DNA from: Paracyclopina nana
Taxonomy: Eukaryota > Arthropoda > Copepoda > Cyclopoida > Cyclopettidae
Direction of reading: 5' to 3'
Length of the DNA: 64,000 nucleotides
NCBI GenBank assembly: GCA_019096065.1
Contig: JAGUCH010000007.1
Coordinates: 4,300,501-4,364,500, forward strand
Numbering within the stretch: position 1 is the stretch's first letter; the number at the start of each line of letters is the position of its first letter. Made by a program: the position numbers and the translations under genes. The notes beneath the pieces were generated by a model that was not told the DNA's origin, made no database searches, and saw only the letters and a program-made list of their open reading frames with translations. Of this stretch, positions 1-11,283 are shown piece by piece.

Positions 1-1455
1 TTAAGGCTCCCAATTCGCGTCAAAGTGATTCCAACTCCCTTAAAATCAAAGAGAATATTATGGGACCAGTACCACAACCTGAGGTACCCATCAGGCTACA
101 TACCAAGGGACAAGCTCAAAGAACACACTGACCCCCTCGACTGGAATGCTGATCACATTCACACCAACTTTCGCGATTTGTACACGCATTTGCGATCCTC
201 GGGCTACTTTGTGGAAGTTCTGGGCCACCCGTTCACCTGTTTCAATGCTTCCAATTATGGCACTTTGCTCATTGTGGACCCAGAAGAAGAGTACTTCACC
301 GAGGAGATCGCGAAGCTCAAGAGGGACGTGGATGGTGGGTTGTCAGTGGTGGTCTTTGCGGACTGGTACAACGTGTCAGTGATGAAGAAGGTCAAGTTTT
401 TCGACGAAAACACCAGGCAATGGTGGATCCCTGTGACCGGTGGTGCCAATGTGCCAGCTTTGAACGAGCTTCTGGCCACGTGGGGAATCGCTTTTGGTGA
501 CACAGTTCTCGAAGGTGATTTCACTGTTGGCCCCCATGACATGAACTATGCGAGTGGCACGGGCTTGGTTCGGTTCCCTGAAGAGGGCATTGTTGTCGCT
601 CCGTCAGCTTTGAAAGACCAGGGAATGGAAATCCTTGGCGGAGGTGTGAGCAGCGAACCCAATGTGATTCCAGTGTTGGGATTTTACCAGAGTAAAAGCA
701 CTCCCAATGGAGGACGCATTGCAGTTTATGGGGACAGCAATTGCATTGACAGTGCTCATCTGACCAAAGAATGTTGGTGGCTTATGGATGCCATCCTGGA
801 GTACACGTCCATGTCAAGATTGCCAGGTGTTTTCCTCGAAGATGGACAACCGGCAGCAGTGAATCCTGTGCTTCAGAATGACATCAAGGATTTTCTGCCC
901 ATGCGAATGGAGGGCAATCGGCTGCACCGGTTCTCCAAAGTGTTGGAAACCAACATTGGCCAGCAAGATCACATCAGCACGCGTGTGTTGCCAAGTTGCA
1001 GGCACCTGCCCAAGTCCACCTCGCAGCCACTGAACAAAACGGCCCCGTCCAATTTGTACAAAGCCCAAAAGTTGCTTTTGTTGGACCCGAATATGGACGT
1101 TGGTGATGCTCACTTTGTGGCAGTGAATAGGCGTCTTGATGATGATAATGACCAGCATGCCAAACGAGTGGACGATTGGCTGGGTGATATCATTGGCAAC
1201 GATGCGTCGAATTTCATCGAGGACAGTGACTACGATTTGTACGGTGCTGATCACCAATGGTCGTTTTTCTCGCTGATCCTTGTGTTCCTGCTCATTTGTG
1301 GCGGATGCTACTTAACGTACCGATATTGCAGACACACTCGACGACAGCTACGTGGGAGAATCATGCCTGCGAGGAAGAGGCTTTCTCAGGCCATTGACTT
1401 GGCCAAAACTGTCAGCGGCGGATCTTCACTATCCAGCGTGAAGAACGATGTGTAA
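1..1455 (+). CDS. MBTPS1: Site-1 protease (membrane-bound transcription factor peptidase, MBTPS1), C-terminal part
   Basis: The reading frame is open from base 1 (frame 1) to a TAA at 1453-1455, so the window enters inside an exon and the catalytic subtilisin domain lies off the left edge. The first 280 residues match the region after the catalytic domain in animal S1P; recognisable blocks include [39 protein letters not shown] and [10 protein letters not shown]. Near the C-terminus (about 1258-1330) there is one hydrophobic segment, [19 protein letters not shown], followed by a basic Arg-rich cytosolic tail. This is the type-I membrane layout of the family. S1P works in the Golgi, making the first cleavage of SREBP and ATF6. 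An AATAAA polyadenylation signal (about 1454-1459) overlaps the stop codon, so the 3' UTR may be very short. Identification is from family memory and is strong. Confidence 0.95.
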   Translation, partial: LRLPIRVKVIPTPLKSKRILWDQYHNLRYPSGYIPRDKLKEHTDPLDWNADHIHTNFRDLYTHLRSSGYFVEVLGHPFTCFNASNYGTLLIVDPEEEYFTEEIAKLKRDVDGGLSVVVFADWYNVSVMKKVKFFDENTRQWWIPVTGGANVPALNELLATWGIAFGDTVLEGDFTVGPHDMNYASGTGLVRFPEEGIVVAPSALKDQGMEILGGGVSSEPNVIPVLGFYQSKSTPNGGRIAVYGDSNCIDSAHLTKECWWLMDAILEYTSMSRLPGVFLEDGQPAAVNPVLQNDIKDFLPMRMEGNRLHRFSKVLETNIGQQDHISTRVLPSCRHLPKSTSQPLNKTAPSNLYKAQKLLLLDPNMDVGDAHFVAVNRRLDDDNDQHAKRVDDWLGDIIGNDASNFIEDSDYDLYGADHQWSFFSLILVFLLICGGCYLTYRYCRHTRRQLRGRIMPARKRLSQAIDLAKTVSGGSSLSSVKNDV

Positions 1456-3302
1456 TAAAAGCTAAAAAAACTTGGTTTGTGACTCTGCTAGAAAAAAAGA
1501 CTGCTGTATAGCTATGTAAACATCAAGAATTGCTCGAGCACCTAATTTTGCAGAGGTGTGTCGAAATTTAAGAGCTAAAATTAGCCTTTAGCTTCTAAAA
1601 TTGATACATTGCTATACTATATAGTCTCATACTTATAACACACAAAAAAGGCTGACGTTAGCTGGAAGCATAAAGAAAAGTTCACAGTGCACTGTAATGA
1701 TGACAGGGCAAGAAAAAAATCTTGGATGTACTTAAGAGTGGGAGTGGCATATTTGTAGTGGGCGTGGCAAAGCTGACCGCCGGCGACATGTTGAGTATAG
1801 CGCTAAAGTAGAAGCCGGTGGAAAACTTCCATTGTGTGCCTTTATTCGTGGAAAAAGCCACTGTTGCCAGCCAAGCCAACCTAGCTTTTGCATAGAGTGC
1901 GGCCGAAAAATTCCACACTGGTCAATTGGCAGCCAAAAAAGGCGTATGGCATAATGGGTTTTTATTGGACCCATTAGGAGATGCAGTGTCGGTAATTTCT
2001 GTGGGTCTACTTATGTTCTGTCATGCACACCTCTTTAAAGGGCATGTTGCTTCATAATGAATTGTGAGCCTGGGCGTGCTTTTGTTGTGCATGTTTATCT
2101 TGAACAGCAAATAGTCAATGTTCTGACCAAGTTTTGCTGCACAGAAAGTGTCCACCTAAATTCAGCTCCACATGGCAAAGTTCTGCTAAATGCCATTTAT
2201 TCGCTGACAAATGCATGCATTCATTTTTACGGAAGTTTGCTCCAATAGCTGCTGCTGCTGCTGCTGTTTCTGCAAATTACTCCAACGTAAAGCAATATAA
2301 TAATAATAATGATGATGATAAGGGGGAATGCTTGATGATGATCCATGTGCTGAAAAATTTCTTGCATTCTTTGCACAAAAATTATGGACGCTATCAATCT
2401 GTCACCCCGCATGATATTGGCAGCCAAAGCAATAAAAATTAGCAAAAAGGAAAAAAGTGCGAGATGCCACTCTATGCCAACTCTGCTCAATGCAAGTTGC
2501 ACATTTTTCCGGTTTGATGCTGACATCATCCCCATTTAATCCCATTGTGACTGCTGCTGAGGTCCAGAAAACTTTTGAGTCTTCCAGTTTGAACTGGAAC
2601 ATCTTAGGTACAGGTTAGGTTCAATGATGCTTTGTATTGTGGTAGTGCTACTATGAATGACACATGGCTTTTTTACGGGCAATTATGCTGACCACAGATG
2701 GAGCAATTTGGGATTTGGGAATAAAAATCCTCATCTCAATTATTTAGGGAGTTTCACCTTTATTTTAGCATACAAATTGGATGAGAGTTATGGCATGCAA
2801 ATAATGATTACAATAGGTACATATTTACTGCTGTGTGTAGTGATGTTCCAGGCCATTGGCAGCAATAAAAGCTTAGGTGGCGTGCAGGGATTTGGGTACG
2901 CCTTGATCCCTTGATCAAATGGACAAATATCATCATTTTCCACACTATGTGTGCATCATCAAGGGTTGCAGCAGAAATTGGACTGTGAGAAAAATACTAA
3001 TGAAATAGTGCAAAATCAGGGAGCTTTTTCGAGCCATCTTCACAAAAAGGAGTGGCATTTAGTATGCGCAAAAAAAGTCAGTTTTGGCTTTTCAAAGAAG
3101 GATTGCGACGAGTTTAAAGGCCGCATGCTGTGACAAAGTCGATGGTGGCATCATCATTTTTGCGAGCTCAATTTCCCATAGTGTACTATTATATACTACA
3201 GGTGTTATGTACACTGTAGTAGTAGTAGCTATGTAGTAGTTTATACGAAGCGCGCTTCAAGTGTAGAGTGCAACTATCCACCATGAGGAGGAGGCCTTCA
3301 AT
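1456..3302. other. Intergenic region with small microsatellites
   Basis: No convincing gene is seen. Short ORFs here lack recognisable domains or splice-consistent extensions. The stretch contains a GCT trinucleotide run (about 2248-2266), an AAT/GAT run (about 2296-2320) and a TAG/TAC-rich patch (3186-3250) just upstream of Mcr. Confidence 0.6.
2248..2320. repeat. Trinucleotide microsatellites (GCT)n and (AAT)n(GAT)n
   Basis: Six consecutive GCT units near 2248-2266 are followed after about 30 bases by AAT repeats running into GAT repeats (2296-2320). They lie in non-coding DNA upstream of Mcr and no function is implied. Confidence 0.85.
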
Positions 3303-3333
3303 ATGGCGGTCTCACATTTTCGCCAGAAATTGA
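3283..3333 (+). promoter_or_regulatory. Possible upstream ORF overlapping the Mcr start codon
   Basis: An ATG at 3283, in the context CCACCATGA, opens a 16-residue ORF ending at TGA 3331-3333. It overlaps the presumed Mcr ATG (3303, weaker context TTCAATATGG) in another frame. If transcription starts upstream, this could lower Mcr translation. This is inference from context only. Confidence 0.35.
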
Positions 3334-6300
3334 CCCCTTTTCGCCTCATTATCATCCTCGTGGTCCTTGCAGTGTCAGTGGCCTCACAAGAGGACTCGGA
3401 GCCCAAACAAGAAAACGAGGCTGCTACAAATGACGAAGGCTACGAATTCTCACGAGTGAGCTCGGATCTCAGCATCAAATATTCCATAGTGGCCTCGAAG
3501 GTGGTGAGGCCGAGCACTGTGTATCAGGTAGTGGCCTCACTTGACATTGACAGCCTGCCATGTCGGGTAATGGTGTCCATCTCGAGGAGAGGTGTGGCTG
3601 TGACCAATAATGTAGCAGAGTTGCAGCCTGGCCAAAGTCATGGGATTTTGCTGCAAGTGCCCGCTGACAATACTGGCAAGGCTGCCAAATATGTCCTCAG
3701 AGTTGAAGGGTATCGGCTAAAGGCCGATGGGGGTGGCCTTGTGTTCGAGCACCAGGCTCCCCTCAAGTTCTCCCCCAATTTCCTCTCCATTACCCTCAGT
3801 GCGAATCGAGCAGTGTTCAATGCAGAGCAGACTATTTACATACGAGTGCTGTTCTTGACCACTGCCCTCAAGCCCTACGAGGGCATTGTGGACCTGTATC
3901 TCATCGACCCGGATGGCTATGTCATCAGAAAGTGGAACTCCAAAGAGCTCAATGTGGGTGTGCTCACCGAACAGTACAATTTACCCGAATATCCGAAGGT
4001 AACTATTATTGCTATTGTTAGGGAACCGTTTTTCCGCCAGGTGGCGCAGCTCGCGTACTGGCTGGACGGCGGTGGGCAGAATTGGCAGAAGCACTCCGCC
4101 AGAGAGAAAATAGTCCCCATAAAATGCTATGTTTGTGTAAAGGTAGGCTTTTGGAAAATCCGAGTGGACGCAGAGGGACAAACAGAGGAGCTGCAAATCA
4201 AAGTGGAAAAGTTCTATTTGCCTTTATCCTACGAGCTGAGTGTTACCATGCCTGCGTTCATCTTGGACTCTGACGAGTACGTGGAAGCTCTGGTGGAGGG
4301 CACCTTCATCCCAGAACGTATAGCAAAGGGAGATATCAACGTCAAGTGGTATGCCAAGAAAATCGACTACTACACTCCCATGTACAACGACTCCATCCTC
4401 CACAGACAAGTATACATATACACATGATCCACTATATTCAATGAGTAATTATGTCATTTGTAGGACTACGAGTACTTTCGGAAAACTGCCAACACATACT
4501 TCAATAATTTGTGGCACAAAAAAGATAATAGTGACAATAGCAGTGGCATATTTGATGATGCTAACATACCTCTCAATCCAAATGTGCCGCAACGCCCTTT
4601 TATTCAAAAGTGGACCTACATTCGGTCAGACAGGTACATTTATCGGCCCGGGGTCGACGCCGAGCCTTTCATTCTCTACTTGGAGGAAGTGAGAGAGGCC
4701 ATGGGCACCACTGAAGGCATCCAAATTCGCATCGATGCGGACATGCGAGAGTACTTCTACAACGGGACTCAATACGCATTTGCTGAATCCAGGATCATCA
4801 CCAAGAAACTCGGCATCCATTTCGTGGGCCCTCAGCCCATGGTCTTCAAGCCTGGCATGCCTTTGGAGGGACAAGTGGCAGTGATGTACAACCAGGTCGT
4901 CCCGTTGGAGGAGGACACACTGGCCAACTCCAAATTAACGCTGATCTTCGAGAACCAGAACAAAGCGTTCCACAAAGTGGTGTACGAGGGCTTCGACGAG
5001 CATTACGAGGACGACGATCTGGAGCTGGACAAGGACGAGATCTTCGAAGCCATAGCCAAAACGTACCACCAAGAGTCCTTTCGGACGAGTGGGATTGCGA
5101 GGTGGAAAACGGATGTGCCCGCAGACTCTGAATTCGTGCGGGTCATGGCCTACTTCAAGAACCCGGATAGCGGCCTTTTGAAGGCCTCCACCGAGGCCTA
5201 CAAGGCCTTTGCCGAAAACAACCACTACATCCATGTGAGATCAAGCATTGACAACATCGCTGTCGGCCAGTATGTGGTGATCCACGTGAAGACGAATTTC
5301 CCCTTTGATCACTTCGACTGGATGATCGTGAGCAAAGATATCATCATTCATTCCGGAAGGGAATATGGCGACAACATTCATTCTGAAGTGCGTACGTTCA
5401 GCATTGTCACATCTCCGGAAATGGCACCAGGATTTCACATTTTTGTGTTTGCCCACACCAACACGAACAATTTGGTGTCGGATTCAGCCTATTATCCCGT
5501 GGAATCTCTGCACAGCCACCAGGTCGAGTTCAAAACGGTGCAAGTGAAAAATCACCTCATGTCCACGGTGGAGCTGACGTGTCGCGGCGATCCTGGATCC
5601 ATTTTCCTCGTCTCGCCCATGAGACACTCGATTTTCGCCTTCCAGGGCGTGTTCATGCTGACCAAGTCGTACTTGCTGCAAAGCTTGCATGGCATGGAGA
5701 TGACAGCGCAGGAGCTGCATAAGCTCTCCACCACTGATTTGGAGGTGGAGAAGGCCGACGATGTGAAATACTTCCCCAGTCCCAATCGGCAGATGGACTC
5801 GAAATCCATCTTCGATGCCAAATACCTCTTCTTCTTCTCCAATCACTTGGCCCTCTCCGAGCGGAACTCATCCAAGAATTGCACCGAGGCTGGAGCATTT
5901 CCGTGCATGACTGACAGCTTCTGCTTCAAGAAAGAGGAGCATTGCGACGGAGTGAGGCAATGTCCGGATGGCATCGACGAGCAGAACTGCATCGACGTCT
6001 CGAGAACGCTCATCGATCAGATGAGAAGGTACAAATTGTCCAGGCAATCCAGGTACGAGGATTTCTACGACTTGTCAGACGGCGAATGGGCTTGGCTGGA
6101 AGTGAACATTGACGAGGACAGAGAGCAGTTTTACACCATGGAGGTGCCCGAGGCTCCGGATGACTTTTGGTTCCACGTGTTCAGCATGAGCAAGGAGAAT
6201 GGCATTGGCATCACACTGGACACGTACAACACCATTCGGCCGATTGACTTCTACTGCGAAGCTCCACATCACGTGCATCGTGGAGAGCAGGTTGGCATTC

Positions 6301-7913
6301 GGTGCATTGTCCTCAACCGATCCCCGTTCGAGATTGAAGGTGTGATTGTGCTTGAAGGCTCGGACGATTACAGCTTCATCCATGTGGAAGAATATGGATA
6401 TGTCACCTCGTATTCGCCCAGGCTGGGCAATGGAGACAATCACCACTTTGTCTGGTTGAGGCCGGAGAGTGAAATCGAGGTGTACACACCCATTGCCATT
6501 CACCTGGAGCAAGGCTTCATTGAGGTTGCTCTCGACCTCAACACGCAAATTCTCACAGTGAAGCAAGAAATGACGATTGACATTCTGCCTGAAGGCTCCA
6601 CAGTGCATAGGCACACCTCGGTTTTGCTCGACTTGAAAAATCGAGCCAATGTGCTGCAGTTCATGAACATCATCGTGGATGAGACTCCCATCATTCCTTA
6701 CGAGATTTACAGGAGGTTCGTGGCTGGATCTCCCAATGCTCACATCACGGTGTCGGGTGATGTCATTGGGCCCATCTTTCCCAACGACGATCCGGTGTAC
6801 TTGGACATCATGTTCCCCAGTGGTCATGGCAGGGTTGGCAAGGGCACCGAGTACCACGTGTTCAACTTGGCTGCCAACACGTGGCAGCTGCATTATTTAA
6901 GGCTGACCAACCAGTTGACCGAGAGGTTCGACTTGGCCAAGCGGACTTTCAAAGTGATGAACGTGGAGTTGAGTGGCGTCATGCGCAGATTTTCAGCTCA
7001 GGGTGGAGTCAGCAATTGGGACACGTCTGCTCCCTCTGTCTGGTTGACAGCTTGGGTCATTCGCATACTAAGCCACGTGGCATTCCAAGATTGGGAAGAC
7101 TACATCTACGTCGATCCTCTGGTGAGCCATTTAAAAGACAAAACGGAAAAACTTGCCAAAATATGCAAGTTTTAGGCTTCCGAGTTGCGATCTGATCGAA
7201 TTTAAGACAGCTAAAAAAATAAATTGCAAACAATGGCAACTTAAGCGAATTAGTTCCTTAAAATAATTACTTTCCGCTTAAAGGAACGATGTATCCAATT
7301 TTAAGTCAATTTGCGCGGAAAATGCTCAGTGATCGACGAAGAAAGTCAATGAAAGTCACTTAAGTTTTGTTCCATTTTGCCCATCAAAACGCTGCTCGGC
7401 TTGCCCGTTAAACTAGTTGACGCGTAAAATGTTTGTTTATGTTAGCCTTGCGGTCAGCAGTATTTCCGCAGCTTTTTTAAAAAGATGTTGAAAATTATGT
7501 TTCTAGATTCCTGCGAGTGGAGCTGTATGGCTGTTGAATTATCAAGCTGAGGCTGGATATTTTGTAGAGGCCGAAAATGGGACGCTACATCAGGCCTACA
7601 GAGTGAAGGACAAGACCGACGAAAGATCATATGTGGCCTTGACAGCTCATGTGCTCATCGGCTTGGAAGAGTCCTTGTACAATCTTCAAGGTGTGCACAA
7701 GCTGTACGTGGCCTCCGCAAAGCAAAGAGGCCTCGCCTACTTAGAGCGAATGCTGTCTCAAATTGAAGATGCCTACCAACTCTGCATAGTGACTTATGCA
7801 CTTGCCTTGCTCAAAAGTTCCGAAACGGATATTGCATATGGAAGATTGCTCGCCGCTTCTCTCACGGACGATGGCAAAGTTTATTGGTCACCTACACCAA
7901 TAAAGGCCAATCG
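3303..7913 (+). CDS. Mcr: Macroglobulin complement-related protein (thioester-protein family), exons 1-4
   Basis: Predicted exons are 3303-3998, 4143-4409, 4464-7121 and 7507-7913; the gene continues at 36758. Exon 1 starts with a signal peptide (basic residues, then LIIILVVLAVSVAS). Macroglobulin domains follow. An LDL-receptor class A domain sits mid-protein in exon 3 (about 5880-5990, six cysteines, ending CPDGIDEQNC), which is the hallmark separating Mcr from other TEPs. The region aligned to the thioester domain (about 6830-7121) has GRVGKGTEYH where thioester proteins carry GCGEQ, so the thioester is absent, as in Drosophila Mcr. There Mcr acts in septate junctions and immunity. The first intron (3999-4142) is 144 bp with no stop, so unspliced RNA would read through. 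The joined protein is about 1681 residues. The assignment is strong; exact exon ends are inferred. Confidence 0.9.
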
Positions 7914-8148
7914 GTAAGCAAGATAACCTTGAACATTTAATGCCTACAGGCTCTGGGTTTTTCTAATTAATATCATTTCTCCTCCAATTCAACGTTTGCT
8001 CGTTCGAAAAGGAGATTTTTCCAGTTATTTGAAGTGTGGTTTATGTAAGCAACCTTTTCGTTGCCATATTCTACCATTCCAGGAAGACAGAAAGAGCAAA
8101 GTTCCGCGTATTTTTGTATTTTTTTAAGGAGGAAATATGAGCATTTTT

Positions 8149-9012
8149 TTATTCATTAATAGGGTAGGTTTGAACAGGCCATCTAAGAACCTTCGAGGCA
8201 TGAGATTTCAAGTGGGGAATATTTACTATAAATGATGTCAAGATAAAATTGGATGCCGATGAGTGCATGAATATTAGAATTACCATTATCATCTGACTCG
8301 ATTTTTGAGCATACACTAAGTAAAAGTAGACACCAATGAAACCAACTGCAATAATCACTATTTGTCTGATAAATGTCTGACTGATCAACATTGACTCATT
8401 GATCATATTAGGGGAGCCATGGGTGTTGTTAAAATTACTGTTCATAGTCCAAATCTTAGCTTGCACTCCAATTAATATTATAACAGTAGTGACAGCAAGA
8501 AATCGAGCTAATTTAAAGTCTTTGATCTCCATCAAAGTTGAACATCCTCCAACCAAAGAAACACTGAAAAATGTTTCTTGAACAGGCACAAAGAATGCTT
8601 CTTCAATGGCAGACATGAATAGAACAAATGAAATGGCTCCAATGAAAAAATATTTGATAAATGTTCTATCTTCAATGCTTTCTAAAATGTGGGAGTGGAA
8701 TACTGACAAGTACCTGATAGTCAAAAAGCCTATGAAGTACAAGTGCTTCATGTTGTTCCACATGAACATAATTGATGAAATTGTCATAGCAGTGGTTTCA
8801 TCTGTTGATCCACAAAATAGAAAGAACAAAATTATTCCACCTTTCGCTACTTCATGACCTAGCCTGATGAACAAAGCATAGACAGCAAAGTTGTCTAGCA
8901 GGGTTTGCATGCCCAATGCCTTTTGCTTTATGCGAGACACAATAATGTAGGTGCAGATGCAAGCCATGAGCATGTTGAAAAAATAAATAATGGCTAGGAT
9001 TATTGATAACAT
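8149..9012 (-). CDS. Seven-transmembrane protein, copy 1 (unrecognised family), nested in Mcr intron
   Basis: This is a single uninterrupted ORF of 287 residues on the strand opposite Mcr. Seven hydrophobic stretches can be counted, beginning at the N-terminus (IILAIIYFFNM). TIRYLSVFHS at the end of the third is reminiscent of the DRY region of rhodopsin-like receptors, but no NPxxY is visible in the seventh. I do not recognise a named family. It has a close paralog at 35293-36159; both share KQKALGMQTLLD, AIEEAFFVPVQETFFSVSL and NIPHL.SHASKVLR. A TATA-like element lies at 9119-9126. The open frame and paralog conservation argue for a functional gene. Possible roles are a divergent GPCR or sensory-type receptor, both inference. 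Confidence 0.7.
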   Translation of the reverse strand: MLSIILAIIYFFNMLMACICTYIIVSRIKQKALGMQTLLDNFAVYALFIRLGHEVAKGGIILFFLFCGSTDETTAMTISSIMFMWNNMKHLYFIGFLTIRYLSVFHSHILESIEDRTFIKYFFIGAISFVLFMSAIEEAFFVPVQETFFSVSLVGGCSTLMEIKDFKLARFLAVTTVIILIGVQAKIWTMNSNFNNTHGSPNMINESMLISQTFIRQIVIIAVGFIGVYFYLVYAQKSSQMIMVILIFMHSSASNFILTSFIVNIPHLKSHASKVLRWPVQTYPINE

Positions 9013-9118
9013 TGTAATGTTTCAATGAGTATGATCTATGCAGGCCAACATTGAAGAATGGAATGCATTCTAGCAACGTATGCAGGAACAAGAGAGCAAA
9101 AGATGGCTCATTACCTGG

Positions 9119-9126
9119 CTTATACT
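9119..9126 (-). promoter_or_regulatory. TATA-like promoter element of 7-TM copy 1
   Basis: On the minus strand the motif reads GTATAAGCCAGGTAAT, about 110 bases upstream of the ATG. The paralog has CTATAAACCAGGTATA about 100 bases upstream of its ATG. The conserved core TATAARCCAGGTA suggests a shared core promoter. The Gypsy A insertion begins only about 55 bp further upstream. Confidence 0.5.
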
Positions 9127-9180
9127 AAAAAGCATTACAATTACATGTGTGTTTGTCTCTACCTTTTTTTCTATGGCTTG

Positions 9181-9407
9181 TGTTGTGAATTTGGTGTCTA
9201 TATAGCAATACCTTGACTTCTCTAGTACAAAGCCACAACTGAGTTTATTTCTCAACCAAGCACTGTATATACAATGTCCTCAAGGTGAAATCGCATTGCA
9301 CATCCTGCTAGGTGAAAGTGTGGTTAGGCAGCGCGGCTCGTACTATACTACTATACTACTACAACACGACGCGCTAGCGCCATGATGAAGGTTATAAAAA
9401 CATAACA
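9181..9407 (-). repeat. Gypsy A 3' LTR
   Basis: 227 bp with TG...CA ends (plus-strand start TGTTGTGAAT, end ACATAACA). It is identical by eye to 34835-35061. The internal side carries CATCCCTCCC, the complement of a polypurine tract GGGAGGGATG, directly adjoining. Confidence 0.95.
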
Positions 9408-9550
9408 TCCCTCCCAAGCTAAAGAAAGCTGTTGTTAACAGGGAGATAAAAGAAATTAGCAAAACCACCACCAAGTCGTAAAAGTTAGAAGTGTAAAGTG
9501 TCTGGTCAGGTCAAATAAGTTTATGTAACAAGGTCATGTTAAGGCAGACA

Positions 9551-9851
9551 TCATTTTTTCTTAGGTCGGCCCCGGCCGGGCTTGTATTCTGGCGCCCTGG
9601 CTGGTAAAGGCTGGTCTTCAATCAAAACTTGTTGAGCTCTAGCCTGATTGCGTGTCAATGAGCTTGTGGGGTCTCGTCCCCCTCTGAAGCTGTCACGGAA
9701 ACGGTTGAGTAGTTTCCTAGGAGAGCCAGGGTTACTTCTGGAAGGTAAATCCGGTGGTTCATCATCTTCAGTGGGTGCATGGGGTTCATGCACATCGTCA
9801 TGAATGAGTACCTCCTCCGCAGGTGGAGAGTTCGGTTCTTGCTTAATAGGT
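9551..9851 (-). pseudogene. Gypsy A pol, C-terminal tail fragment
   Basis: This is the last part of the Gypsy A polyprotein, ending at TGA 9551-9553. It is proline/acid-rich and then very basic (GRGRPKKK), like the C-terminal tail of Gypsy B pol (ending KKYTKRK). It is cut off from the rest of pol by the foldback element at 9852. Removing that element and one AGGT joins PPP to IKQEP in frame. Confidence 0.85.
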
Positions 9852-10466
9852 CACATCAACCTGAGGGCTACTGTAACCCAGAAAAAATTGCCCACCCAAA
9901 ATATATACATATTCTGAAAGCTTATGCTATGGGGGTTTGTTTGGCGGTAATTTTAAAATCCTGGCCTAGCGCTTCCCATAACATAAAATTTTAAAAAACT
10001 TCTAGCGCCGAAAGTATGGACTAAGTCAGATTTTACGTCTTAAAGTACCCCCACTAAAATTGCACGATCTATGTTTCTTCATTTCATAAGAAAATTGCTA
10101 GGATGCCCTGGAATCGAGATATAGCGGTGGCAGTTCTCTTTATTGTCAAATGGCATGAATTCAATATCTCTTCATCAGCGGCCGATCTGACCAATATATC
10201 TCGATTCCAGGGCATCCTAGCGATTTTCTTATGAAGTAAAGAAAGATAGATCTTGCCATTTTAGTGGGGGTATTTTAACAGGAAAAATTCGACCAAGTCA
10301 ATGCTTTTGGCGCAAGAAGTTTTTTTAAATTTTATGTTATGGGAAGCGCTAGACCAGGATTTTAAAATTACTACCAAATGAACCCCCAGAGCATTAGCTT
10401 TCAGAATATGTACATATTTTGGGTGGGCAATTTTTTCTGGGTTACAGTAGCCCTCAGGTTGATGTG
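9852..10466. mobile_element. 615 bp foldback element with long terminal inverted repeats
   Basis: The two halves are inverted copies of each other (for example CACATCAACCTGAGGGCTAC at the left end and its complement at the right end). The arms are about 280 bp and meet around a short centre near 10150-10190. AGGT flanks both ends (9848-9851, 10467-10470), and removing one copy plus the element restores the Gypsy A pol frame. There is no ORF of note. It is a non-autonomous DNA transposon or foldback type; the superfamily is not assigned because a 4 bp TSD is not diagnostic. Confidence 0.88.
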
Positions 10467-10470
10467 AGGT

Positions 10471-10985
10471 GGAGGTGTTGTCGTCATCGGAGAGGCAATA
10501 CTGGCAGCTGGTTCCTCTGATTTGAAAGGAATGGGTGCTGGTGGAGGGTCTTGCGGATTCATGATGATAACGTCATCATCTTCAATTGTTATGTAGCCTC
10601 CTTTTGAGCCTGTGTCTGGATGGGCAGGATCTCTGGAAGATGAAGTTTCAGGCAGGGTCTCTGGTAAGTCATTTGTTGCTTGAGCCAGTGGCTTAGAAGG
10701 AGTAGATTTACAGACACGTAATCTGTTTAAGTGAACATATCTGGATTTGCTAGTGGAAAGATGTTGAATCAAAGCATTTGTGTCCTGGAGACTCACAATA
10801 ACATAAGGTCCCTCCCACCTTGATCGAATTTTTGGATTGATTTTCAGAAGTTCTGGGCGATCCAACCAAACCAATAACCCTTCTCTAAAGTCTTCTGGCT
10901 TGATCTTGGCATCATAGAGCTGCTTGTATGAGTCACGATAAGATATGTTGCTTTCCATAGCAACTTGACGGGCAATCTTCATCCG
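10471..10985 (-). pseudogene. Gypsy A pol, integrase C-terminal fragment
   Basis: It encodes the integrase C-terminal region, with FREGLLVWLDRPELLKINPK and SRWEGPYVIVSLQD matching Gypsy B FREGMLVWLHRPELRKINPK. A linker with the conserved YITIEDDD block follows. The BEL insertion interrupts it at 10985 and the foldback at 10470. The frame is open across this fragment, so the breaks come from insertion rather than decay. Confidence 0.88.
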
Positions 10986-11173
10986 TGTGTAAAATATATC
11001 TGTCTGGTAACGCTGCACAAATTACTGTACGTAGCTGAGTCGATTAGACCGGCAGTTCCAAATAAAACACGAAGCAATTCACACGTATCCATCATCATCA
11101 TTACCTTTTCTGTATTTCATTATGTTTCTAGTATTTTTCATGTTCATCTTCGCTGCCAAAATCATCCTGAACA
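10986..11173 (+). repeat. BEL 5' LTR
   Basis: 188 bp, starting TGTGTAAAATATAT and ending ATCCTGAACA. It is identical by eye to the 3' LTR. An AATAAA (in CCAAATAAAACACG) lies inside and may be the polyadenylation signal. Confidence 0.95.
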
Positions 11174-11174
11174 A

Positions 11175-11190
11175 TGGCGCCCAACGTGTC
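11175..11190 (+). other. BEL primer-binding site
   Basis: TGGCGCCCAACGTGTC begins one base after the 5' LTR. TGG at the start matches the complement of a tRNA CCA end, and TGGCGCCCAAC is the usual form in BEL/Pao elements. Confidence 0.8.
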
Positions 11191-11283
11191 TAAACTCACC
11201 AGTCCCTGAATTTCGTTTGGTACGGTCAACCCTAGCACGCTACTGCTGTTTGCCGTTTCCGCTCAACAATTGTCAACAACGTA

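Noticed and set aside
2057-3133. Several short plus- and minus-strand ORFs upstream of Mcr
   Set aside because: All are below 105 codons with low-complexity or frame-shadow character. No family match by eye.
6075-6893. 272-codon minus-strand ORF inside Mcr exon 3
   Set aside because: Antisense shadow of a long conserved coding exon.
10401-10466. C-terminal end of the 205-codon ORF in the Gypsy A integrase tail
   Set aside because: The last about 20 residues come from the foldback element, not from pol.
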